From contig NZ_CP133671.1 of NCBI RefSeq assembly GCF_031326345.1, positions 3,782,001-3,846,000 on the forward strand: a stretch of 64,000 nucleotides of DNA, in the 5' to 3' direction. The notes under the pieces are model-generated. The model did no database searches. It had not been told where the DNA came from and worked only from the letters and a program-made list of their open reading frames with translations. Source of the DNA: Aureispira sp. CCB-E (GTDB lineage: Bacteria; Bacteroidota; Bacteroidia; Chitinophagales; Saprospiraceae). Shown here in pieces: positions 54,874 to 61,594 of the stretch (the stretch's first letter is position 1; every line of letters begins with the position of its first letter). Both the position numbers and the translations under genes were made by a program.

Positions 54874-57375
54874 TTAAGGGCGAATTCTTTTGACTTGAAC
54901 GAATAGAATACCAAGCGTAATCAAGATGATAAAGCACCATTCATGTGGTTCAGGAACCGCACCAGAACTGTTGTTAGAAGCATTTTTAAGCCCATTTTTG
55001 TTAGAGGCGTTGCCCAATCCTTCTTCGTTTGCTTCAATATCAAATCGCTCATAGTCTTCTTGAGTTTCTAAAACAATCATACTTGAAATAGGCGAAACAA
55101 TATGTGCCGTACTAGCAATATTGACCAAATCTTGGTTTTCGTAGCCACTCAAAAAATAACCTTTGCCAATTTTTTTGAGAATTTGGTGGTAAGAAAATAA
55201 ACGCATTAAATGATCTGGTGCTTTAGAAATAGTTGGATTGTCAGTGCTTTTTTGTTGTATCAGCATATTGGCTTGATGTAGAACAACTTGATTTGAATTG
55301 GTAATTTGCAGAGGAAATTGATGTCGTTTTGCCAATTGTCTCAGTTCTTGAATCGAACCTTGCGCATAGTCAAATACATAAAACTCTTTTAGACTTTGCA
55401 AATAGGGAGATAAGGTAGAAGAGAGATTGTAAAAGGCAATAGGAGCTTCTTTTTGTTCTAAATAAGTCATCGTTGTATGCCCCAAATGGGTCTCTTTTAA
55501 ATCGCTTAAATTGGGCGACTTTGAAGTAGATTTGCTCACCAATAGCGCTGTTTCAGGATGCTCAATCAATTCGATAGGAAACAAACTAAAATTGTTGTTT
55601 TGAGCATTTTTAAAAGCATCCAAACTATAGGCATCAACTTGTATTAACACACCATTATCAAACATAAAAATAGGCTTGCCGATAAAACTATTGCACACTT
55701 GTGTGAATTCTGATTCCGACCAACTTTTGTTGACATCTAAGTAGATGTGCTGAGGCTCAAAATGTCGTTGTTGGGTTTGATATTCCCGTACGTTAAAGTT
55801 TTGGTGATTGAAATAAAAAGGTTCTTTACTGAGTGGCATTTTATCGCAAGTGATAGAACCATTGAAGTGGGTTTGGTACGTTTTATTTCTTTGTATCGGA
55901 AAGTCCACTTGTTGCTCTTCTTCGGCAAATACGGCAGTAGGTCCCTCAAAAGTGATGGGAGCCAATACCAATTCAGAATCGTCTACTACTAAAGGGCTAG
56001 TAATACCAATCTTAAAAATCCGATCTTCTTTGGAGGTACAAGGAAAAACAGTCACCGTCAACTGGTTGCCTTCTTGCCAATGCAACAGCGCAGGATCTCT
56101 TCTTTCAACACCAACAATATTGACATAAGCACTATCCGCTTTGCCTCTAGTGGTTAGCCGAGAGGGTTGTTCTATGCCATTGACCCATAACGAAAGAGAA
56201 GAGGCAACAGAGCCTTCGGGCAAAGTAAATGTATACAAGGCTTCTTCTTGACGCCAAGAACTGGAACTATTATTTTTGATGGTAAATGTTTGCTCTATGT
56301 AAGCTAAACGATAGGCTGGATAGAGCGAAATTTTTTTCTTTATTTGAGTAGTCGAAAGATGTTTTCCTGACCAGAGCTTGCGTTGCGTATCGTGTCTGTT
56401 TTTGCTATAAAATTTTAAAATTTGAATGCGATCGTTTCTAGAAAGATTAATTCTACCACTAAAATAACTGGCAATGGCAATTAGAGGATCATGCTCTTTG
56501 CGATCTTGAAACGAAGTGCCTGTATTTCGCCCGAAACTCCAACTGTCGCCATATAATGTGGTATATAGAATTTCTCCTTTAAGAATGCGTTGTGTAAAGA
56601 AACCATCTGATAGCTTTTGGCTGAGTGTCACCCAAGCAGGCAAGCCATAGGCGTTGGAATGTTCTTGTTTGGTATAAGTTGTCTCAATCAACTGATTGGT
56701 TTGGTGCCATTGCATGGTGAAAAGTACGGAAATTAAGATTGGCGCACCTAAGCCCAATGCATAAGCTGTTTTGTCAGCCTGATTTTTTTCTGTTCTTATA
56801 AATAATATGATGCTGTTGATGAGTACCAATAGAGGAACGACTAAGTGTAGCGTTACTCCAAAGAAAAAACAAAGTAGAATACCAAAAGGCATTAGAGGAA
56901 GCAAGTATAATGTAAAATAAGTAGCTAAAGCCGTTCCCATTCCTAAGGTGAAAAAGATAACTGTTCGTACTTGGCGGGGCATTTGGTCTCTGAAACAAAA
57001 GGCAAGCAGTCCGCCATACATTGCAATCATATAAAGATCGACCCAAAATGAAAATTTATCAAAAACATTAATTCCCAAATTTAAAGTCAGGCAGCTAATC
57101 GTCGCTAGCGTTAAGAAACAGATGTATTGATAACGGTTGGTGTGTTGGAAGAATTTTCGATTTTGAACATAGTTTGAGCTGGTCATGAAGGCGAAGTACA
57201 ATAGAACACAGCTATAATTGAGAATAATGATGAAATTCACATGATAAGTATTATAGGGGCTTGCACTTACAAAAAGATAACTACTCAGACACAAGGCAAT
57301 TAAGCCTAGTCCTAGAAAAAAGTGGGTATCTCTTTTTTCATAATAATGCTTGGTTGATTCGATGGTTGTTTCCAT
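54874..57375 (-). CDS. XrtN-system VIT-domain protein with PEP-type sorting tail
   Basis: An 833-residue partner of exosortase N. Residues about 15-220 hold six or so transmembrane helices. A VIT-like region lies at about 345-470 (IEQTFTIKNNSSSSW, FTLPEGSVASSLSLWVNGIEQ). The C-terminus is AVPEPHEW, then a hydrophobic helix and KRIRP, the tripartite PEP-CTERM-type sorting signal (about 806-833). Exosortase would cut near the PEP motif. VIT domains bind other proteins in inter-alpha-trypsin-inhibitor-like proteins. The stop is 24 bases before the xrtN start, so they are co-expressed. Having one apparent substrate beside its own sortase is a dedicated arrangement. Confidence 0.88.
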   Translation of the reverse strand: METTIESTKHYYEKRDTHFFLGLGLIALCLSSYLFVSASPYNTYHVNFIIILNYSCVLLYFAFMTSSNYVQNRKFFQHTNRYQYICFLTLATISCLTLNLGINVFDKFSFWVDLYMIAMYGGLLAFCFRDQMPRQVRTVIFFTLGMGTALATYFTLYLLPLMPFGILLCFFFGVTLHLVVPLLVLINSIILFIRTEKNQADKTAYALGLGAPILISVLFTMQWHQTNQLIETTYTKQEHSNAYGLPAWVTLSQKLSDGFFTQRILKGEILYTTLYGDSWSFGRNTGTSFQDRKEHDPLIAIASYFSGRINLSRNDRIQILKFYSKNRHDTQRKLWSGKHLSTTQIKKKISLYPAYRLAYIEQTFTIKNNSSSSWRQEEALYTFTLPEGSVASSLSLWVNGIEQPSRLTTRGKADSAYVNIVGVERRDPALLHWQEGNQLTVTVFPCTSKEDRIFKIGITSPLVVDDSELVLAPITFEGPTAVFAEEEQQVDFPIQRNKTYQTHFNGSITCDKMPLSKEPFYFNHQNFNVREYQTQQRHFEPQHIYLDVNKSWSESEFTQVCNSFIGKPIFMFDNGVLIQVDAYSLDAFKNAQNNNFSLFPIELIEHPETALLVSKSTSKSPNLSDLKETHLGHTTMTYLEQKEAPIAFYNLSSTLSPYLQSLKEFYVFDYAQGSIQELRQLAKRHQFPLQITNSNQVVLHQANMLIQQKSTDNPTISKAPDHLMRLFSYHQILKKIGKGYFLSGYENQDLVNIASTAHIVSPISSMIVLETQEDYERFDIEANEEGLGNASNKNGLKNASNNSSGAVPEPHEWCFIILITLGILFVQVKRIRP

Positions 57376-57444
57376 TGTTGTAGGGCTAAATGATGAATAA
57401 AAATGGTAAGCGTTTTCGTAATTAGAATTTGTTTAGAACACTGT

Positions 57445-57897
57445 TTATATAAGGGCAGGAATGGCCAAGCGTTTTGTCCACTGATAAGCCAATGTTAAAG
57501 GAATTAACTTGATGGACTGAAAGCTGGCATTCAATAAAACGGCACTAGAGTTGCTAGGTTCTATGAGTTGATAATTCGTAATAAAAATAACAAAAAAAGA
57601 GCTGGCAAGCGTGAATTTTAATGCCCATATATTTCTGAATGGGGCTTGGATAACCCCAAATAAAAGCACAATAAGCATCAAATGCAATGTGACCAAATGA
57701 AAGGCAAAGCTATCAATAAAACCAATGCCAATGATTAGGGAACTCAACCAAGTACTTAGATTGCTTGACGTAGTGAAGGTTTCGGAGATAGGAATGTCAA
57801 ATAGGGTGGAATTGTCTAAGATGGTTAGCAAAATAAAAATTAAAAGAGCGCCTCTGATTTTAGCTGAAAGCTGGTTGTGCCATTTGATAATACTCAT
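57445..57897 (-). CDS. small four-helix membrane protein of the XrtN operon
   Basis: A 150-residue protein with about four transmembrane segments (for example GALLIFILLTILDNS, FHLVTLHLMLIVLLFGVI, FTLASSFFVIFITNY). No family is recognised. It precedes the VIT-domain gene by 69 bases on the same strand, and its start lies 22 bases from an exact palindrome (57919-57933), so it is probably the first gene of the operator-controlled XrtN operon. It may help membrane assembly of the sortase or its substrate. Confidence 0.72.
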   Translation of the reverse strand: MSIIKWHNQLSAKIRGALLIFILLTILDNSTLFDIPISETFTTSSNLSTWLSSLIIGIGFIDSFAFHLVTLHLMLIVLLFGVIQAPFRNIWALKFTLASSFFVIFITNYQLIEPSNSSAVLLNASFQSIKLIPLTLAYQWTKRLAIPALI

Positions 57898-57918
57898 GGT
57901 TTGTTGTTTTTAAAAGTA

Positions 57919-57933
57919 CTTTGAATTTCAAAG
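57919..57933. promoter_or_regulatory. 15-bp palindromic operator candidate, site 1
   Basis: CTTTGAATTTCAAAG is a perfect 7+1+7 palindrome 22 bases ahead of the small membrane protein gene. The same palindrome (centre base A) is at 59256-59270, and 24 of 27 bases around it (57908-57934 and 59245-59271) agree. It lies between the regulator's stop and the operon. Confidence 0.6.
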
Positions 57934-57949
57934 TTGTTGAGCAAAAAAA

Positions 57950-58240
57950 TTATTTTTCTTTATTGATTAAAACTTCAAGAGCAGCCAAGTGTTTGTTAAA
58001 TAGGGTTTTACCTTCTTTGGTGGCATTGTAAGTAGTTCGTGGTTTTTTACCAACAAATTCTTTATTCACTACTAATAATTCTTTTTTTTCCAATGCAGAG
58101 AGGTGAGAAGCCAAATTTCCATCCGTTACTTTGAGTAAATCCTTCAAAGCTTTGAATTCTACCCACTCGTTGACCATTAGAATAGACATAATGCCTAATC
58201 TTACACGACTTTCAAATACTTTATTTAGATTTTCTATCAT
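57950..58240 (-). CDS. winged-helix transcriptional regulator
   Basis: A 96-residue DNA-binding protein with no sensor domain. The winged helix covers nearly all of it: RVRLGIMSILMVNEWVEFKALKDLLKVTDGNLASHLSALEKKELL (12-56, helices 1-3), then VVNKEFVGKKPRTTYNATKEGKTLF (wing). Such small regulators usually act as dimers with a C-terminal helix (HLAALEVLIN). It sits between two membrane-protein genes. Palindromes at 57919, 58262 and 59256 flank it and its neighbours, which suggests autoregulation and control of the XrtN operon. Confidence 0.85.
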   Translation of the reverse strand: MIENLNKVFESRVRLGIMSILMVNEWVEFKALKDLLKVTDGNLASHLSALEKKELLVVNKEFVGKKPRTTYNATKEGKTLFNKHLAALEVLINKEK

Positions 58241-58261
58241 TGGATGCTTTTTGTGTTCAAG

Positions 58262-58299
58262 GTAGATCTATATTTATTAGAACATAAATATAGATCTAC
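58262..58299. promoter_or_regulatory. 38-bp palindrome upstream of the winged-helix gene
   Basis: A 16-bp perfect inverted repeat (58262-58277 with 58284-58299) with a 6-base spacer, 22 bases before the regulator ATG. Each arm contains TAGATCTA, itself a palindrome, at 58263-58270 and 58291-58298, 28 bases apart. There is no G/C-rich core or T-run, so an operator is likelier than a terminator. Confidence 0.55.
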
Positions 58300-58404
58300 G
58301 TTTAAGTCTCAAAGGTAGTAAAGTTCTATTAAATTTTGAAAAGCTATCTATTTTGACAAGGCTAATTTTAGTCCTAAAGCAATAGGAAGTACAAGTGATA
58401 TCTT

Positions 58405-59040
58405 TTATCGATACTTGTAGTGCATATAAATTCCATATATAATGTGCAGTACACCAAAGCCAATTGTCCAAAATAAAATACCATTGCCAATAGCCATAAA
58501 TTTAGCGTTTAGTAAGCCCAAGATGATTTGGCAAAATCCTAGATGCCGAATATCATTCAATGTATACTTACTGGCACTAACCAAAGCCAAGCCATAAAAA
58601 ATCAGTGTTGCCGGGGCAACCATTCCCAACATACCGTGTTCCAATAACAATAAACAAAACAAACCTCCAGTTACCAATGGAATTAGCAAGTTAATGATGA
58701 GCTGTTGGCTACTTTTGTCCCAAATACTTTGTCCTTGTTCTTTGGCTTTTCTCAAAGTGAAAAAAGCACCAACGCTAAGAGCAACTATTAAAATTCCAGT
58801 AGCAATAAAAATTAGCTCCCAGAGCAATGCATTAGAATATTGATCATAACGAACATGGTTTATAAGAGAATTGGTGTGTTCTTCAATACGCCAATAAGCT
58901 ATGGCACTCCCAATTAATGCTGTTACACCAGCTCCAACTCCTGATAATCCACTTAGTGAAATAAATCGACTTGAGCGTTCCATTAGGGAACGAATTTCTG
59001 ATAATTGCTGAAGTTGTTCTTCTTTGCTAAAGTTATCCAT
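58405..59040 (-). CDS. membrane protein of the regulator-linked family
   Basis: A 211-residue integral membrane protein. A soluble N-terminus (EEQLQQLSEIRSLMERSSRFISLSGLSG) is followed by about five transmembrane segments. The N-terminal motif is one I associate with Bacteroidota membrane proteins that sit beside small winged-helix regulators, and that arrangement holds here. A signal-sensing partner for the regulator is plausible but unproven. A repeat element and a palindromic operator copy lie upstream. Confidence 0.72.
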   Translation of the reverse strand: MDNFSKEEQLQQLSEIRSLMERSSRFISLSGLSGVGAGVTALIGSAIAYWRIEEHTNSLINHVRYDQYSNALLWELIFIATGILIVALSVGAFFTLRKAKEQGQSIWDKSSQQLIINLLIPLVTGGLFCLLLLEHGMLGMVAPATLIFYGLALVSASKYTLNDIRHLGFCQIILGLLNAKFMAIGNGILFWTIGFGVLHIIYGIYMHYKYR

Positions 59041-59075
59041 GGTTGATAGATTGGTTGTTGGATTATATCTTGCAA

Positions 59076-59182
59076 TAGTTCGTTGAAACCACGCAATAGC
59101 AACGCAGCTAACTAAGCTTGCGACCTCATGAGCGTAGCGAACTAACTAAAAGCAAAGCGCTCACGAAGTAATCAACGAACTA
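59076..59182. repeat. intergenic terminal-inverted-repeat element, copy 4
   Basis: The ends are an exact 11-bp inverted repeat, TAGTTCGTTGA (59076-59086) and TCAACGAACTA (59172-59182). Internal modules GAAACCACGCAATAGCAACG, ACTAAGCTTGCGACCTCATG and CTCACGAAGTAATC match the other copies. At 107 bp it is the most compact full copy, and it lies between the gene at 58405-59040 and the operator copy at 59256. Confidence 0.78.
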
Positions 59183-59571
59183 CTAATCTTATGTATGTAA
59201 ATTTTAACGGATTACCAATGCTCTAATGAGTCAAGTTTTAATGACTTTAAAAGTGCTTTGAAATTCAAAGTAAGTCTATTTTTTTTACAATTGCAATCTT
59301 TTAACAATTTTTTAGATAAAATGGAGACTATTTTTGGGATAATACTTGGGCAATATTGGGAGAAATGCTGTGTGTACTTTTGCCTTTTTTATAAAAAAGC
59401 AATTATTAAGTAGGAAGTTTGAATTAGTTTGAGTTATCTTTTGTTCTTAGTTGATGTAGCAATACAGTTAGCAATTGATATGAAAAAAAATCATTAAATA
59501 AATTAGAGGGAAAGGTAGTTTTAAACAACTTCTAAGAAACCTATTTTTACCCTCTTACCAAAAATAGAATT
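59183..59571. other. intergenic upstream of the 168-residue protein
   Basis: No gene seen. It holds the operator copy at 59256-59270 and AT-rich sequence; the promoter of the gene at 59572 should lie near 59500 but is not identifiable. Confidence 0.4.
59256..59270. promoter_or_regulatory. 15-bp palindromic operator candidate, site 2
   Basis: CTTTGAAATTCAAAG is the exact complement of site 1 at 57919, and so the same palindrome. It is 216 bases from the gene at 58405-59040, or about 108 if the repeat element is removed, which is a more usual operator distance. Confidence 0.58.
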
Positions 59572-60078
59572 ATGAAAGATTTTAGAAAAAATTTAAAAGA
59601 TGGTTTAACAAAGACGACCAATTTTGTGAAAAAATCATCAGAAGATGTTGTTGAAAAAATAAAAGAAGGAGTTGAAAAAATTGGTCAGGTAGGTCCTGCG
59701 GCTAAGGAAAAAATTGTAGATGTGGTTAATGATGTGGTTGCGGTACTGCCTTTGTTGGAACAAGCGGGTTATCGTACGAATGAGTTTAAAATAGGAATTG
59801 CTCTAGCTCCCGTTATTGAAGTGAGTTTTTCGAAAATGGCAGAAGTTCCAGAAGAGAAGTTGGAAGCTTTGAAGAAAGAATACGAAAACAAAAAAATGTT
59901 TAATATGATTTTGAGCATGCTTAATACAGCTAATTCTTTATCTCGAAAATTAGAAGCAGACGATTTTAGTTTTCACGAAACGGTGGTGGAAATTACTGTA
60001 CCACCTAAAGTCAGCTTGCGTTACATCCATAGAAAGTTAGAGCCAGTACAAATTAATCTGTTGGATGACGAAGTTTAA
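59572..60078 (+). CDS. soluble conserved protein of unknown function
   Basis: A 168-residue acidic cytoplasmic protein, no signal. The N-terminal third (KKSSEDVVEKIKEGVEKIGQVGPAAKEKI) is helical and resembles a coiled coil or amphipathic linker. The rest is alpha/beta, with LLEQAGYRTNEFKIGIALAPVIEVSFSK and VVEITVPPKVSLRYIHRK. I do not recognise the family. It stands alone, with no clear operon partner. Confidence 0.72.
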   Translation: MKDFRKNLKDGLTKTTNFVKKSSEDVVEKIKEGVEKIGQVGPAAKEKIVDVVNDVVAVLPLLEQAGYRTNEFKIGIALAPVIEVSFSKMAEVPEEKLEALKKEYENKKMFNMILSMLNTANSLSRKLEADDFSFHETVVEITVPPKVSLRYIHRKLEPVQINLLDDEV

Positions 60079-60292
60079 CTTACGGAACAAGATCAGGAAA
60101 AAAGGTATTCCTCTTTTTAAGTGTTACTTGATTTAAGTATATGTTTTTCAATGATTATTTAATGAATGAAAATCAAATTACTTTCTTTTTTATAAAAAAG
60201 AGCCTATCTTTGAAAGCTTATCAAAAGGTTGTTTGATAATAACTCTAATCGAATAACCTTATTTAAAAAACCAAAACAAATTCATACACAAG

Positions 60293-61375
60293 ATGTTTAA
60301 ACTCAATCTAATTTTAACCCTATTTTTGGTCGCGATTATTTTTAGTAATTGTACCGAAAAAACAGATGACACGGTAGTCGAAACAACTGTAGAAGAAGAC
60401 AAAGAAAATATTGAAAACTTGTTTAATGATGTGATTTCAGAGGCACAAGCTTTAAAAGGAGGCTGTGCTGTTCAAGCTTTTGATAACTTCTTAAATATAG
60501 ACCAAGGAAGCACCTTGAATTCAAACTGGGCGGAGTTGTTGTACAATACTTTAAAGACGCACTTAAATATTACTGCTTACCAAACCGATCGATTTAATTT
60601 TAACAATCATGTTGGGACGCATACTTGGAATATTGGCAATCAATCGTGGTCTAGAACTGCCACTCCAACGGATAAGATTGTTATAGAGTTTCCAGAACAA
60701 ATGAACTCAACCAATAATACAGTAGTTGCTACAGCCGATTATTACAACGACCAAATGGTGACGTTTGATAGTTATCAATATTGGTTGCCAACGTCTTTTG
60801 CTGCCTCTGCAACTGTTGCTAATGAAGAATGTTATGCCGCTAAGTTGATTTCTGCGTCTTATGATAATACTTCTTTTCAAATTCCTGTAAGTTTTGAAAT
60901 GGAGCTTAAATTGTCTCCTTATGTCTTCGAAATTAGTGCAACAAGAACAGCACCTGCTGAATTGAATGTTGTTTTAAAAGCAAAAAATAATGGCGTAGAA
61001 AAGTTCTCACTAGTAACCGATTTAGTGTTTAAAAATGCAGATTATAGAACCCTAAACTATATTGAGGACTGTGAAAGTGCTTCTGGTGAGTTTGTTTATG
61101 GTGACTTTAAATTGCCTTTTACGGCAGATTTTGAGACTACACGCTCTTTATTTAATCCTACCAATACACAAATCAATGCTTTGTTTGATGCAGATGTTTT
61201 CTACAAAGGCACTAAGATTGCGAATTTAGATTATGCTAAAGATCCTCAAGGATACGCAGACATTATTATCGAATACAAAGACGAAACAAGAGAAGATTTG
61301 GAAACCTACTATGATGACTTTGTAGATCGTTTAGAATTAGTACTCGTAGAATTTACAGGTCCTTGGCCTAGATAG
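60293..61375 (+). CDS. lipoprotein of unknown function
   Basis: A 360-residue lipoprotein with lipobox IFSNC (Cys20). An acidic linker (20-50) leads to a beta-rich body (about 70-340) with NHVGTHTWNIGNQSW and a QYWLPTSFAASATV segment. I do not recognise a family. The ATG is supported by the signal peptide, and a terminator follows 56 bases after the stop. Confidence 0.76.
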   Translation: MFKLNLILTLFLVAIIFSNCTEKTDDTVVETTVEEDKENIENLFNDVISEAQALKGGCAVQAFDNFLNIDQGSTLNSNWAELLYNTLKTHLNITAYQTDRFNFNNHVGTHTWNIGNQSWSRTATPTDKIVIEFPEQMNSTNNTVVATADYYNDQMVTFDSYQYWLPTSFAASATVANEECYAAKLISASYDNTSFQIPVSFEMELKLSPYVFEISATRTAPAELNVVLKAKNNGVEKFSLVTDLVFKNADYRTLNYIEDCESASGEFVYGDFKLPFTADFETTRSLFNPTNTQINALFDADVFYKGTKIANLDYAKDPQGYADIIIEYKDETREDLETYYDDFVDRLELVLVEFTGPWPR

Positions 61376-61430
61376 GCAAGTATCAATCAAAGACCACGAT
61401 ATACGCTAACACATTGTAGCGGAATATATT

Positions 61431-61477
61431 CAAAAGCATTAATGCCTTGTATCAGTTTGAGGGTATTAGTGCTTTTG
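61431..61477 (+). terminator. terminator after the 360-residue lipoprotein
   Basis: CAAAAGCATTAATGCC (61431-61446) pairs with GGTATTAGTGCTTTTG (61462-61477) through Watson-Crick and two G.U-type positions, giving a 16-base stem. Confidence 0.7.
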
Positions 61478-61594
61478 ATTTAATATTAATACTCTTTTGC
61501 TATTACTCCGCTAAAAACATATAGTAGCACACAGAAACAGGGACTAAACAGTCTATTAAATTTATTCTTTAAAACCCAAAACAATTAAGCAATT

